From contig NZ_FQVB01000023.1 of NCBI RefSeq assembly GCF_900129305.1, positions 1-64,000 of the forward strand: a stretch of DNA of 64,000 bases, written 5' to 3'. A program made the position numbers and the translations under genes. The first letter of the stretch is position 1, and the number at the start of each line of letters is the position of its first letter. The notes under the pieces were generated by a model, which worked only from the letters and a program-made list of their open reading frames with translations, ran no database searches and was not told the DNA's origin. Positions 54,246 through 64,000 of this stretch are shown here, piece after piece. This DNA is from Desulfacinum infernum DSM 9756 (GTDB lineage: Bacteria; Desulfobacterota; Syntrophobacteria; Syntrophobacterales; DSM-9756).

Positions 54246-55937
54246 TCAGGACGAAGCCTTGGACTGCTGGTACTTTTTCAGCTCCTCTTCGCGCAATTCC
54301 TTTCGCAAGATCTTGCCCACCATGGTCTTGGGCAGAGACTCGCGAATCTCCACCGCCTTGGGAACCTTGTAGGCGGCCAGCTTCGACTTGCAAAACGCGA
54401 TGATCTCCTCCGGGGTCACCGTCTCGCCAGGTTTGGGCACCACGAACGCCTTCACCGTCTCCCCGCGGTACGGATCGGGAACCCCCACGGTGACCGCGTC
54501 CAGGACCTTGGGATGGGCGTAGAGCACCTCGTCGATCTCCCGGGGATAGATGTTGTAGCCGCCCGCGATGATCATGTCCTTCTTGCGGTCCACGATGAAG
54601 ACGAAGCCGTCCTCGTCCATCTTGGCGATGTCGCCCGTATAGAGCCATCCATCCCTGAGCGTCTGGGCCGTCTCCTCGGGCATGTTCCAGTAGCCCGGCA
54701 TGACCTGGGGTCCCTTGACCGTCAGTTCCCCCACTTCGCCCATGGGCACTTCGCTCACGCCGTCTTCCAGGCTGATGATGCGACAGTCCGTATCGGACAC
54801 CGGGACTCCGATGGATCCCGTCTTGCGCAGGCCGCCGATGGGATTCACATGGGTCACCGGGCTCGCTTCCGAAAGACCATAGCCCTCGATGATCACCCCG
54901 CCCGTGATCTCCTCAAATTTCTTGAGGATCTCCACCGGCATGGGCGCCGAACCCGTGACGCAGTAGCGGATGGAAGACAGATCGTATTCCTTGATCTTGG
55001 GGTGGTTCACGATGGCCACGTAGATGGTGGGGACGCCGGGAAACAGCGTGGGCTTGGTCTTGTGGAGCGTCTTGAGCAGGCTTTCGATTTCGAAGCGGGG
55101 CAACAGAATGAGGGTGGCCCCGCTGTAGAGGGGTTGGTTCATGGCCACCGTCATCCCGAACACGTGAAAGAAGGGCAGAATGCCCAGCACGCGTTCCTTC
55201 CCCCACTGCAGATCGGGAAGCCAGCCGCAGATCTGAATCACGTTGGCCAGGATATTGGCATGGGTCAGCATCACGCCCTTGGAGACCCCCGTGGTACCCC
55301 CGGTGTACTGCAGCAGGGCCAGATCTTCCAGGGTGGCCGGGCAAGGGCTGGTGGACGGGGCGCTCGCCCGAAGGATCCGGGTGAAGTTGTAGACCCGGCG
55401 GTCGTCGTAGGGCACCGCGGTAAAGAGCTTATCCTTGCGGGCCTTGAGGGGATAGAGCCACTTGAGCGGGAACGGCAGGCATTCCCTCAGGCTGGTCACC
55501 ACGATCTTGCGCACCCGGGTGGCCGCCGCGGCCTTGTCCACCTTCGGGTAGAGGTGATCCAGGGTGATCACCACCTCCGCTCCGGCGTCGTTCCATTGAT
55601 GCTCCATCTCCCGTTCCACGTACATGGGATTGGTCATCACCGCCACGGCGCCCACATGTAAGGTGGCGTAGTAGGCCACCACCGTCTGCGGGCAGTTGGG
55701 AAGCATGATGGCCACCCGGTCCCCCTTTTTCACGCCCAGCTCGCTCAGAGCGGAAGCCATGCGGAGGATCTGGTCCCAGAGGGCCTTGTAGGTCAATTTG
55801 GCACCCATGAAGTAGGTGGCCACGTTGCCGGGATACTTGGCGACGGTCTGTTCCAGAAGAACCGGAAGCGGCTTATCCGGATAGTCCAGTTGGCGGGGAA
55901 CCTTGGGGTGATAGTGGCGGTACCACGGGCGATCCAT
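54246..55937 (-). CDS. Long-chain fatty-acid-CoA ligase (FadD-like)
   Basis: 563 residues. The start at 55937 has GGAGGG 5 bases upstream. AMP-binding motifs: LLQYTGGTTGVSKGVMLTHA (P-loop), GYGLSEASPVTHVNP, GWLYTGDIAKMDEDGF and the C-terminal Lys in MVGKILRKELRE. It activates fatty acids for beta-oxidation, whose electrons pass to the ETF encoded about 800 bases away. It is transcribed alone. Confidence 0.9.
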   Translation of the reverse strand: MDRPWYRHYHPKVPRQLDYPDKPLPVLLEQTVAKYPGNVATYFMGAKLTYKALWDQILRMASALSELGVKKGDRVAIMLPNCPQTVVAYYATLHVGAVAVMTNPMYVEREMEHQWNDAGAEVVITLDHLYPKVDKAAAATRVRKIVVTSLRECLPFPLKWLYPLKARKDKLFTAVPYDDRRVYNFTRILRASAPSTSPCPATLEDLALLQYTGGTTGVSKGVMLTHANILANVIQICGWLPDLQWGKERVLGILPFFHVFGMTVAMNQPLYSGATLILLPRFEIESLLKTLHKTKPTLFPGVPTIYVAIVNHPKIKEYDLSSIRYCVTGSAPMPVEILKKFEEITGGVIIEGYGLSEASPVTHVNPIGGLRKTGSIGVPVSDTDCRIISLEDGVSEVPMGEVGELTVKGPQVMPGYWNMPEETAQTLRDGWLYTGDIAKMDEDGFVFIVDRKKDMIIAGGYNIYPREIDEVLYAHPKVLDAVTVGVPDPYRGETVKAFVVPKPGETVTPEEIIAFCKSKLAAYKVPKAVEIRESLPKTMVGKILRKELREEELKKYQQSKASS

Positions 55938-56714
55938 CCTTCCCTCCTTTGCCATGCTCCATAGGCGTTGATTCTGTCACCTTCTCCTCGTTGCGAACCA
56001 CGCAACCCCTCGACATATAGAAAACCAGACTTAAAGCGACGTAAAGCGAAAAAGGATGGGGCAACACCGGCGGGAAGAGCGGGAGTGGGAGCGGGATGAG
56101 ACGGTACTTCAGTTATCGCTTGGAGGCATCCGCGGTGTTCTCTACCTAACAGTCATGACGCCCCTTGCGCCATCCCACATGGATGAAAGAGTGGGGCGGC
56201 GCAAGGGCCTTTTGTGGGAGCGCCAGAAGGCGCGATTTTCTTTGCGTGACCGCGCGGCTCTTGAATGGCCGCCCACCCTCATCGCGGCTTGCGCCCCTCC
56301 TGCAAATGTTGTTTCGAAATCATGCTGGCAGCGCAACAACCCGAGAGCACGGTTCTTTCTCATGGGCAGGTCCTGAAGGGCGGGCGTAAATCCCGCCCCT
56401 GCAAAAAGGCACGGACCCCTTGGGTAGGGGTGGGGTTTATCCCCGCCCGCTAATCACGCGGTGCAAGAGACACTCGAAGAAAAAATCGCTCAGTTTAGGC
56501 TCGAATCTGTCGGAAGCAGGAGCGTGTTCGTTTGGGAATGAAACGTGTCACGGATTCCCGTGATGGAGTTCATGGGCCCGAGAGACCCGGTTCCGCGGGA
56601 CGGAAGTCCCACGGAACCGGCAGAATACGAACCTCCTGCCAGCGGCCAAAGGAAACCCGCTTTCAAACAAGCTCCTCATCGAGAACGAGGGCGGCCTTCA
56701 GCAACAGGCCGCTC
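55938..56714. other. Gene-free, repeat-rich region
   Basis: No gene is supported. It holds REP-like copy 2, a GGGCGGG-CGTAAAT-CCCGCCC stem (about 56368-56397), a GGGGTGGGG-TTTAT-CCCCGCCC stem (about 56426-56450), and a GCGGCCT...AGGCCGC stem (56691-56712) just after the etfA stop. The AT-rich 56000-56050 part may hold the ligase promoter. Confidence 0.5.
56213..56236 (+). repeat. REP-like element, copy 2
   Basis: TGTGGGAGCGCC, AG, AAGGCGCGAT; 22 of 24 bases match 35214-35237. AATGGCC follows about 34 bases downstream as in copy 1. Confidence 0.55.
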
Positions 56715-57701
56715 TCAGCAGGTGCTCTTCATCTTCCGGACCTCTTCCGTGAAGGCCGGGACAAACTTGAAGAGATCCTCCACCACGCCGTAGTCGGCCT
56801 TGGTGAAGATGGGCGCTTCCGGATCCTTGTTCACGGCCACGATGTACTTGGAAGATCCCATGCCGGCCAGGTGCTGGATGGCCCCGGAAATGCCCACGGC
56901 GATGTAGAGGTTGGGGTTCACCACCTTGCCCGTCTGGCCCACCTGGTCCGAATGGGGGCGCCAGCCGGCATCCACCGCGGCGCGGGACGCACCCACCGCC
57001 GCTCCCAGTTCCTTGGCCAGTTCCTCCAGAATAGCGAAATTTTCCGCCGCCTTCATGCCGCGACCGCCGGAAACGATGATTTCCGCCTCGGTCAGCTCCA
57101 CTTTGCCGGACGTATCCAGGTCCACGCCGGTGGCCCGGGATCTGGCCTCGGGAATCTCCACGGGCACCGTTTCCACTTCGGCCTGCCGGGTGGCGTCCGC
57201 ATCGCGGCAGTCCATCACATTGGGACGGCACGAAATCATGGGCAACGCCCCTTCCGCCCATTCGCACCAGGCCAGGCACTTGCCGGCGAAGATGGGCCGC
57301 TTGGCCTTGAGCGCTCCGTCTTCCACCACCACTTCCGTGCAGTCCTGCGCCAGGCCGGCTTCCAGGCGGGCCGCCAGGCGGGCGCTCAGGTCCTTTCCGT
57401 CCACGGACGCCGGGAGCAGCACGGCCGCCGGATCGGCCTGTTCAATGATGGAAGCGATGACGGGCACGTAGGTCTCCGCCACGTAGCTTTCCAGGGCCGG
57501 GTCATCGGCCACGAAGACCTTGTCCACCCCGTAGAAGCCCAGTTGGGCCGCCTTTTCGGTCACACCCGAGCCCACGGCGATGCCGTACAGGCTCACTCCC
57601 AAGGCATCGGCGATCTTTCGGCCCTCGCTGGCCACTTCATAGGACACTCGGCGGAAATCCCCGCCGCGGAATTCGGCAACAACAAAGACGCAATCGGCCA
57701 T
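56715..57701 (-). CDS. etfA: Electron transfer flavoprotein, alpha subunit
   Basis: 328 residues. The start at 57701 has AAGGAGAG upstream. N-terminal [20 protein letters not shown]; the FAD domain has [60 protein letters not shown] and [20 protein letters not shown]. It receives electrons from acyl-CoA dehydrogenases. It follows etfB by 56 bases. Confidence 0.95.
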   Translation of the reverse strand: MADCVFVVAEFRGGDFRRVSYEVASEGRKIADALGVSLYGIAVGSGVTEKAAQLGFYGVDKVFVADDPALESYVAETYVPVIASIIEQADPAAVLLPASVDGKDLSARLAARLEAGLAQDCTEVVVEDGALKAKRPIFAGKCLAWCEWAEGALPMISCRPNVMDCRDADATRQAEVETVPVEIPEARSRATGVDLDTSGKVELTEAEIIVSGGRGMKAAENFAILEELAKELGAAVGASRAAVDAGWRPHSDQVGQTGKVVNPNLYIAVGISGAIQHLAGMGSSKYIVAVNKDPEAPIFTKADYGVVEDLFKFVPAFTEEVRKMKSTC

Positions 57702-57757
57702 TTTCACTCTCCTTGTTCTTTGTGCTTCTTCGGATCCCGTCCGCAAAAGGCACGCGA

Positions 57758-58555
57758 TTAGATGACCTTAGCTTCCTCGTGCAGGGCCCGGACCAGTTCC
57801 GCCGCCTTGCCCTCCGTGTCCAGCCCGTCGTCGATGATCCGGCCGGCTTGGCGTTCCGGGGGCATTTCCAGGGAGACAATGCGGATCTTGGCGGCTTCGG
57901 CGCCGCATTCCGCGGGATCCAGGCCCAGATCGGCCAGGGTCTTCACTTCCAGAGGTTTCTTCTTGGCCTTCATGATACCGGGCAGGGAAGCATAGCGGGG
58001 ATTCCAGACCGCATGGGAACCGCCCATGGTCACCAGGGCCGGCAGGTCGGCTTCCAGGGTCACCTTGCCGCCCTCGATGGGACGTTCGATGGTCACCGTG
58101 GATCCATCACATTCCAGGGAGATGGCCAGGCCCAGATGAGGCCATTCCAGCAATTCCGCCACCATGGGGCCGCGCTGCGCCTGGTCGTAATCCACGGCTC
58201 GGGAGCCGCACAACACGATCTCCGGTTCCAATTCCTTGACCGCCGCCGCCAGCGCACGAGCCACACCCAGGCTGTCGGCGCCTTCCAGGGCCGGGTCGTC
58301 GATCAAAACCCCCTTGTCGGCCCCCATGGCCATGGCCGTCCGGATGGATTCCACCACGCGCTGCGGGCCGCAACTGACGATGGTGACCGTTCCGCCGTGC
58401 TTTTCCTTGAGGCGCAGAGCCGCTTCCACGGCAAACTCATCGTACGGGTTGATGATCCACTTGAGATCGTCCGTCACAATGGATTGTCCGTCGTTGGCGA
58501 TGCGAATGACTGATTCCGTGTCGGGCGTTTGCTTGAGCAAGACTACAATGTTCAC
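57758..58555 (-). CDS. etfB: Electron transfer flavoprotein, beta subunit
   Basis: 265 residues. It begins with GTG at 58555; AAGGAGG lies 7 bases upstream. MNIVVLLKQTPDTESVIRIA, INPYDEFAVEAALRLKE and GSRAVDYDQAQRGPMVAELL are typical, including the AMP-binding part. It forms the heterodimer with EtfA. A 197-base gap separates it from mnmG; a FadR-like palindrome lies at its far end. Confidence 0.95.
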   Translation of the reverse strand: MNIVVLLKQTPDTESVIRIANDGQSIVTDDLKWIINPYDEFAVEAALRLKEKHGGTVTIVSCGPQRVVESIRTAMAMGADKGVLIDDPALEGADSLGVARALAAAVKELEPEIVLCGSRAVDYDQAQRGPMVAELLEWPHLGLAISLECDGSTVTIERPIEGGKVTLEADLPALVTMGGSHAVWNPRYASLPGIMKAKKKPLEVKTLADLGLDPAECGAEAAKIRIVSLEMPPERQAGRIIDDGLDTEGKAAELVRALHEEAKVI

Positions 58556-58741
58556 GGCATGTCCTCCTTTCCCCTTTTCACCTCAGGCCAGAGCGATGTT
58601 CCTGTGGAGAGGGCTTCCGGCCACCTCATAAAATGGGCATCCTACGGAAAAAACTCGTGCTGGGAACCCGTCCGGGACTGGTGCTTTTCCACGGGCAGCA
58701 CCCTACATACACGAAGAGGAAAAGAAAAGCCAAGAAAAAAA

Positions 58742-58759
58742 TGAATGATAGTTCATTCA
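58742..58759 (-). promoter_or_regulatory. TetR/FadR-like palindrome upstream of etfBA
   Basis: TGAATGA-TAGT-TCATTCA, perfect 7-bp arms. It resembles the FadR (YsiA) box of Bacillus, which controls beta-oxidation and etf genes. Read leftward, TATCAT of a possible -10 lies inside it. It overlaps the mnmG stop codon and is about 190 bases before etfB. Confidence 0.55.
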
Positions 58760-60639
58760 GATTGGACCCAACTCCCCCCTTCCCTCCAACGTTTCAGATA
58801 CACTAACAAAATGGACAGCGCCGCCGGGGTGATCCCCGGAATCCGGGACGCCTGCCCCAAAGACACGGGGCGCACGGCCGAGAGCTTCTGGCGCACTTCG
58901 TTGGAAAGCCCCGGCACCTCCTCGTAGGAAAACCCCTCCGGAATCCTGGTGCTTTCCAGGTTCTTGAACTTTTCCGCCTCCTGGCTCTGCCGGCGGAGGT
59001 AGCCCTCGTACTTGCACTCAATCTCCACCTGTTCCCGGACCCGGTGGGACAGGGGCGACGGCGGCGGAGCCAGGTGCGCGATGTCCTCGTAGGTGAGCTC
59101 CGGCCGTTTCAGCAGTCGATCCAGCGTGACCGCTTCTTCCAGGGGAGCGGATCCTCGCCCTGCCAGATATGCGTTGACCGCCTCGTCGGGGCGAAGGCGC
59201 GTGGCCTTGAGCCGTTCCAGTTCGGCGCGGATGGCGGCCCGCTTTTCCTTCAGTTCCTTGTAGGCGTCCCGGGAATGGAGTCCCAATTCGAATCCCTTTT
59301 CCAGCAGGCGCAGGTCGGCATTGTCTTCCCGAAGGAGCAGCCGGTATTCGGCCCTGGAGGTGAAGATCCGGTAGGGCTCGTTGGTTCCGCGGGTCACCAG
59401 ATCATCCACCATCACGGCCATGTAGGCCTCGGACCGGTCCAACACGAAGGGGGGCCTTCCCTGGACCTTCAGCGCCGCGTTGATCCCCGCCCAGAGCCCC
59501 TGGGCGGCCGCTTCTTCGTAGCCGGACGTTCCGTTGATCTGCCCGGCCAGGTAAAGCCCTTCCACGCGTTTGGTCTCCAGGGTGGGCTTGAGCTGGGTGG
59601 GCTGAACGTAGTCGTACTCAATGGCATAGGCCGGCCGCATCACCTGGGCCTCCTCCAATCCCGGGATGGAATGGATCAGGTCCATTTGGATTTCGTAGGG
59701 CAGGGAATTGCCCGTCCCGCTGGCGTAGATCTCTTCCGTATCCAGCCCTTCGGGCTCCAGGATGATCTGGTGTTCCTCCTTGTGAGGAAACTTCATGACC
59801 TTGTCTTCCAGCGACGGGCAGTAGCGGGCCGACACCCCCTGGATGGTCCCGTTATAGAGGGGGGACAGGTGGATGTGGCGGCGAACCACCTCATGGGTCC
59901 GCGGGTGGGTCCGCCCCACGTAGCACGAGACCTGGGGAAGCTCGATGCGGTCCGTAAAGAGCGAAAACGGTCGGGGGTCCGGGTCGCCCTCCTGCTTCTG
60001 GAATTGGGAAAAATCGATGGATCTCCGGGCAATCCGCGCCGGGGTTCCGGTCTTCATGCGCCCCAGCTGGAACCCGAGCTGCTGCAGTTGGTCGGCCAGG
60101 GCGATGGAGGGGAATTCCCCCGCCCGGCCGGCCGGGATTCGGGTCCGGCCGATATGGATCAGGCCGTGCAGGAAGGTTCCGGTGGCCAGCACCACGGCGG
60201 CGGCCTCGTGGAAGACCCCCAGCTGATCCACGACGCCACGCACCCGGCCGCCTTCCACCACCAGGCGTTCCACCAGGGCCTGTTTGACCTCCAGATTCGC
60301 CTCCCTCTCCAAGACGTGCTTCATCAGGGTTCGGTACCGAACCTTGTCGTTCTGGGTCCGGGTGCCTCGAACCGCGGGCCCCTTCTTGGTGTTCAGGCGG
60401 CGGAACTGGATGGCGGTCCGGTCCGTAATGCGGGCCATCATGCCGCCCAGTGCGTCGATCTCCTTCACCAGGTGCCCCTTGCCGATCCCTCCCACGGAAG
60501 GAGAACAGGGCATGTGGGCCACGGTGTCCAGATAGATGCTCAGGAGCAGGGTCCCACATCCCATGCGGGCGGCCGCCAGAGCCGCTTCGCAGCCCGCATG
60601 CCCCGCTCCGATCACGATCACATCATAGGGTCCGTTCAT
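58753..60639 (-). CDS. mnmG: tRNA uridine-5-carboxymethylaminomethyl modification enzyme MnmG
   Basis: 628 residues. FAD site [20 protein letters not shown]; family motifs [59 protein letters not shown], and C-terminal [20 protein letters not shown]. With MnmE it modifies U34 of several tRNAs. It is divergent from the radical SAM gene. mnmE is not nearby. Confidence 0.96.
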   Translation of the reverse strand: MNGPYDVIVIGAGHAGCEAALAAARMGCGTLLLSIYLDTVAHMPCSPSVGGIGKGHLVKEIDALGGMMARITDRTAIQFRRLNTKKGPAVRGTRTQNDKVRYRTLMKHVLEREANLEVKQALVERLVVEGGRVRGVVDQLGVFHEAAAVVLATGTFLHGLIHIGRTRIPAGRAGEFPSIALADQLQQLGFQLGRMKTGTPARIARRSIDFSQFQKQEGDPDPRPFSLFTDRIELPQVSCYVGRTHPRTHEVVRRHIHLSPLYNGTIQGVSARYCPSLEDKVMKFPHKEEHQIILEPEGLDTEEIYASGTGNSLPYEIQMDLIHSIPGLEEAQVMRPAYAIEYDYVQPTQLKPTLETKRVEGLYLAGQINGTSGYEEAAAQGLWAGINAALKVQGRPPFVLDRSEAYMAVMVDDLVTRGTNEPYRIFTSRAEYRLLLREDNADLRLLEKGFELGLHSRDAYKELKEKRAAIRAELERLKATRLRPDEAVNAYLAGRGSAPLEEAVTLDRLLKRPELTYEDIAHLAPPPSPLSHRVREQVEIECKYEGYLRRQSQEAEKFKNLESTRIPEGFSYEEVPGLSNEVRQKLSAVRPVSLGQASRIPGITPAALSILLVYLKRWREGGSWVQSE

Positions 60640-60746
60640 CTTGGCTCGTTCCTCGATATGCGATAAGAATGCCCCGGGACCGCTCCCCGTCGTTCCGGCG
60701 GAAAGGGGCGGCCGGAGTGATGACGATTCACAAGGAAATGGAATCC

Positions 60747-61655
60747 ATGCAGAAACCCTACAGGGACTACAGTTCCTATCTCCGGGGCCTGTTTGGCTGC
60801 CGGGTGCATAAGATCACCATCGACGCGGGACTCACCTGCCCCAACCGCGACGGCACGCTGGGAACCCGGGGATGCATCTACTGCAACGCCAGGGGATCCG
60901 GCACGGGAGCCTCCGCCCGAGGCGTCCCCATCGCCGAGCAGATCCGGAGCGCGAAATCTTATCTTGCCGCGCGCTACAAGGCCAGGAAATTTCTCGCCTA
61001 TTTCCAATCCTTCACCAACACCTACGCGCCCCTCCCCAAGCTCCGGGACCTCTACGGCCAGGCCCTGTCGGACCCCGACGTGGTAGGACTCACCATCGGT
61101 ACCCGTCCCGACTGCATCCCCGATCCGGTCCTGGACCACTTGCGGGAGTTGAGTCGACACCATTTGGTCTGGCTGGAATACGGCCTTCAGTCCGCCCACG
61201 ACAAGACCCTGGAGATCATCGGAAGGGGCCACAGCGTGGCCCAGTTTTGCAACGCCGTGGAAAGAAGCCGAAGCCGTGGGCTCCCTGTCTGCGTCCACGT
61301 CATCCTGGGGCTTCCGGGGGAAACGCTGGAGGACATGCTGGAAACGGCCGACTTTCTGGCCCGCCTGGACATCCAGGGGGTGAAGATCCACCTGCTCTAC
61401 GTGGTCCGAGGCACCAGACTCCACGAATGGTATTCCCAGGGGAGATACCGCTGCCTCAGCCGGGAAGAGTACGTGGAGGCTTGTGCCGCCTTTCTTTCCC
61501 GACTCCCGCCCCACGTGATCGTGCAACGGGTCACGGGAGACCCGCACCGGGATGAGCTGGTGGCGCCCTCCTGGGCCCTGGAAAAGCAAAAGAACCTGGC
61601 GGCTCTCCACCGATATATGGAAGATCACGGGCTGTACCAGGGAAGGTTCTGCTGA
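60747..61655 (+). CDS. TIGR01212-family (YhcC-like) radical SAM protein
   Basis: 302 residues. The start at 60747 ([17 protein letters not shown]) agrees with the family; AAGGA lies about 10 bases upstream, and in-frame ATGs at 60720 and 60738 are possible. The cluster motif is [20 protein letters not shown] (CX11CX2C). The body has [28 protein letters not shown] and [14 protein letters not shown]. Function is not established; it may act on tRNA or cofactors. Confidence 0.9.
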   Translation: MQKPYRDYSSYLRGLFGCRVHKITIDAGLTCPNRDGTLGTRGCIYCNARGSGTGASARGVPIAEQIRSAKSYLAARYKARKFLAYFQSFTNTYAPLPKLRDLYGQALSDPDVVGLTIGTRPDCIPDPVLDHLRELSRHHLVWLEYGLQSAHDKTLEIIGRGHSVAQFCNAVERSRSRGLPVCVHVILGLPGETLEDMLETADFLARLDIQGVKIHLLYVVRGTRLHEWYSQGRYRCLSREEYVEACAAFLSRLPPHVIVQRVTGDPHRDELVAPSWALEKQKNLAALHRYMEDHGLYQGRFC

Positions 61656-61725
61656 CAGGATGCGCTACGGCAGATTAGGAACCCCATCGGCGTCCATTCG
61701 CGTTCATTGGCGGTTCTTTCTCGCA

Positions 61726-63963
61726 TCAACACACGGGGAGCGTGATGGTCAGGAGCAGTTCTCTTTCCCCCGTCCGCTGCAGGCGGACCAGACCCCTGTG
61801 CTTGTGGATGATCATCTTGGCCAGGGGAAGGTCCAGCCGGCGCGTTTCGTCCAGGCGGCTGGTGAACGGATAGAAGAAGTGGTCGATATCGTCATCGGAC
61901 ACATGCAGGCCGCACGCCTTGATTTCCACAAGCACGGCGTTGGGAAGACCGTGGCTGTGGACCTCCAGGGATCCGCCTTCGGCCGGACAATAGCTCACCA
62001 GGGCCGTGACCAGAACTTCCAGGGACTTTTTCATCCATGCCGGGTCGATCATGAGCTGGGGGAGATCCGGCTGGAGTGAAGCGCCGGCGCGTATTGCCTT
62101 CTGATAAAAGGCGGAACGCAATTCCCCGAGGACTTCCTCGATGAGGGCGTTGATGTCGCTCCTTTGGAGGGCGACCTCCACCGGCTTGAGATAGGCCAGC
62201 ACCTTTTCCAAAATCCCCTCCAGGCGGACGATCTCCTGGAAGATGATCTCGGCCTTGCGCCGGTTGGCATCGCCTTCCGGCAAACGGGTGAGAAGGCGTC
62301 GGGCAAAGCCTCCCGCCACGGCGATGGGATTCCGGATCTCGTGGGCCAGCCTGGCGGAAATTTCGCTGAGCGTCTTCAGCTCCTCCGTCTGGATGATCTG
62401 CTGCTGCAGCTGGTAGCGTTCGCTCACATCCACCAGGAATCCGTCCACCATCTGAACCCGGCCGTCGTCGCCCAGCACGGGAATGGCATGGTCCAGGACA
62501 TGGACGGGCCGGCCGTCGCGATGGCGGACCCGGTATTCTTCCCGGTACTCCCGGCCCTCTTCCGTGCAGCGGTCCATGAGAGGCCAGATACGTTCCCGAT
62601 CTTCCGGCCACACCTTCTCCTTCCAAAACCAGGAATCCTCCAGAACCTCGGAAGGGCTCACACCCAGAAGGTCCTCCACGAAGTGGTTCACATACACCGT
62701 GCGCCCCTGCACATCCACGCGATAGACCACCAGCGGCACCCGCTCCACCAGGCTCCGGTACTTTTCCTCCGACTCCCTCAGTTCCCGGGTCCGGGCCTGA
62801 ACCTTCTCCTCCAGCGTGGCGGCGTAGAGCTTGATCTGCTCCCGGGACATTTCCAGGGACCGGAGCATGTCATCCAGGGCATCGGCCAGGGTTCCCAACT
62901 CCCCCGATGGTCTCACTTCCAGGGGGCGAACCTTTCGCCCCTCGCCGATCTCCCTTGCCAGTTGGATCATCCGGTCGATGGGCCGCGTGAAAAGGAAGCT
63001 GATGAGGTAGATGGCACCGATGGAAAGCACCATACCCACCAGCCCCAGCCCGATCATCCATTGCCTGTAGCGTGTGGCCTGGCGGACGGTTTCCCAGCGA
63101 TCCACCCCCACCTCCACCAGGGCCGCGGGACGCCCCTGATAGTCGTTGACCACGCTGATCAAAAGGCAGTAGGGATGCCCCTCCATCTCCCGGTGGATGT
63201 GAACGTCGCGCCCCGTTTCGAGCACGGTTCTATACACCGGCTCGGTTCGCACGAAGGACTGAGCGAAGGTGGTGGCAACGGACCGGAAAGAAAGGGCGTC
63301 GTCATCCGATCCGGCGGGCATGAGCAGCGAGACACGTTCATCGGGCCTCAGGTGAAGCTCTTGGAGGATCTTGTTGGAAAGCGCAAAGCCGATCTCTACG
63401 GTTCCCACCATGGATCCCTTCCACAAGACGGGCACGACGCCGCGGATGCCATATCCGGTGGTTCCCTCTTCCAGGCCGTAGAAGGCCTTTCCCTGGCTCA
63501 ACGCGTCCTGGATCTGCTTGCGGGCCGACCGCAAATCGTCTCCATATTGATAAAGACGATGCAGGCGAAGAAAGGAACGTCCGGGAACGACCTCGAAATG
63601 GAACTGCTGGATGCCGTGTTGGCGGTGCATGAAGAGATACGGTTCATAGCAAAGGGCGAGGAGCCGGGCGCGATCCCGTTCCGCCAGAGCCCGGGCCACC
63701 TCGGGATTTTTGGCGAAACCCGACGCCAGGGACACGGCCCAGCGGCCCCGCAAATCCAGCGTCTGGAAAAAGGCGCGCAGCAGGCTGTCCAGGCGCTGCT
63801 CCTCCTGCTGCCGGATCAAGGTATTTTGGCTGAGGATGGAGATCCAAACGAGGGAAGAGGTTCCGAAAAGAGCCAGGAGGATGAACGGGACGATCAGGCG
63901 GTATCGAAGCGGCAAGCCTTTCAGTCGTTCCAGAAAACGGGATGAACGCCGGTCTCTCTTCAT
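61726..63963 (-). CDS. Membrane sensor kinase with degenerate ATPase domain
   Basis: 745 residues. A transmembrane helix (about 20-40), a double-Cache-like periplasmic domain (about 45-300, FHFEVVPGRSFLRLHRLYQY), a second transmembrane helix, HAMP, coiled coil, PAS (about 400-520) and HisKA with ISARLAHEIRNPIAVAGGFA. The C-terminal ATPase domain looks disabled: N box VLVTALVSYC (no Asn), G1 KACGLHV instead of DxGxG, G2 RRLDLPLAK instead of GLGL. The F-box (FFYPF) remains. It may be a pseudokinase. The gene is alone at the edge; upstream context is cut off after 37 bases. Confidence 0.85.
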   Translation of the reverse strand: MKRDRRSSRFLERLKGLPLRYRLIVPFILLALFGTSSLVWISILSQNTLIRQQEEQRLDSLLRAFFQTLDLRGRWAVSLASGFAKNPEVARALAERDRARLLALCYEPYLFMHRQHGIQQFHFEVVPGRSFLRLHRLYQYGDDLRSARKQIQDALSQGKAFYGLEEGTTGYGIRGVVPVLWKGSMVGTVEIGFALSNKILQELHLRPDERVSLLMPAGSDDDALSFRSVATTFAQSFVRTEPVYRTVLETGRDVHIHREMEGHPYCLLISVVNDYQGRPAALVEVGVDRWETVRQATRYRQWMIGLGLVGMVLSIGAIYLISFLFTRPIDRMIQLAREIGEGRKVRPLEVRPSGELGTLADALDDMLRSLEMSREQIKLYAATLEEKVQARTRELRESEEKYRSLVERVPLVVYRVDVQGRTVYVNHFVEDLLGVSPSEVLEDSWFWKEKVWPEDRERIWPLMDRCTEEGREYREEYRVRHRDGRPVHVLDHAIPVLGDDGRVQMVDGFLVDVSERYQLQQQIIQTEELKTLSEISARLAHEIRNPIAVAGGFARRLLTRLPEGDANRRKAEIIFQEIVRLEGILEKVLAYLKPVEVALQRSDINALIEEVLGELRSAFYQKAIRAGASLQPDLPQLMIDPAWMKKSLEVLVTALVSYCPAEGGSLEVHSHGLPNAVLVEIKACGLHVSDDDIDHFFYPFTSRLDETRRLDLPLAKMIIHKHRGLVRLQRTGERELLLTITLPVC

Positions 63964-64000
63964 GGAACCGCCCACGCTTCCCTTTGCCGGCCGGCTGTTC

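Noticed and set aside
58552-58560. ATG-CCG-TGA mini-frame over the etfB start
   Set aside because: The ATG is only two bases from the ribosome site; the GTG seven bases away is the natural start, so the mini-frame is probably chance.
62164-63945. A 593-residue plus-strand frame opposite the right-end kinase
   Set aside because: The opposite strand encodes Cache, HAMP, PAS and HisKA motifs in one frame; this is its shadow.

Overview
The window reads as chromosomal DNA of a GC-rich, motile, piliated Desulfobacterota (deltaproteobacterial) anaerobe, probably Syntrophobacteria-like. This rests on family content: a DVU0524-type FlgM-associated protein, a PxxKW cysteine-rich protein, a 2-oxoacid:ferredoxin oxidoreductase alpha/beta pair, a che operon holding CheD, CheX and CheZ together, and a large PilY1. 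No rRNA, tRNA or CRISPR array was recognised. The taxonomic call is inference.

Layout. (1) 1-189 is the tail of a transposase, beside flgM. (2) 490-19150 is a motility and signalling block. It holds flgM and its partner, a small Cys protein, a diguanylate cyclase, a che operon running leftward (cheR, cheD, cheY2, cheX, cheB, cheY, cheA, cheZ), two uncharacterised ORFs, a histidine kinase, a PilZ protein, an HD-GYP response regulator, a receiver-SHOCT protein, flaG, a lipoprotein and a hybrid kinase. Two promoters with the same FliA-like layout drive flgM and cheR. The diguanylate cyclase, HD-GYP protein and PilZ protein supply synthesis, breakdown and reading of c-di-GMP inside this block. 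(3) 19521-34506 is a type IV pilus block. pilY1 and a DsbC-like isomerase run rightward; a minor-pilin operon (pilin, lipoprotein, fimT, pilV, pilW, pilX) runs leftward to meet them. Upstream lies pilA with a GT-C/TPR membrane protein in visibly AT-rich DNA, and a divergent pilP. pilA has an excellent sigma-54 promoter with two candidate activator sites upstream. (4) 34606-40584 is housekeeping: lspA, ileS, and groES-groEL under a CIRCE element. (5) 40595-45484 is pilB-pilC-pilS, without pilT or pilR. (6) 45697-48472 holds the PxxKW protein and the oxidoreductase pair. (7) 48686-55937 holds fabH, an atypical SDR, a tRNA methyltransferase-like gene, DUF1015, DUF434, a J-domain protein and a long-chain acyl-CoA ligase. 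(8) 56715-63963 holds etfB-etfA, mnmG, a TIGR01212 radical SAM gene and a sensor kinase whose ATP-binding domain looks degenerate.

How the parts fit. Flagellar chemotaxis and type IV pili share c-di-GMP as a probable link: PilB carries an MshEN-like tandem repeat, and CheA carries a very similar repeat. Lipid and electron metabolism (FadD, ETF, FabH, SDR) sits on the right. A perfect TetR/FadR-like palindrome lies upstream of etfBA.

The strongest candidates for something new are the pilin plus GT-C/TPR cassette in its AT-rich island, the MshEN-like insert in CheA, the pseudokinase at the right end, the receiver-SHOCT protein, and the candidate operators (PilR-like, FadR-like, and an 18-base motif shared by two intergenic regions).
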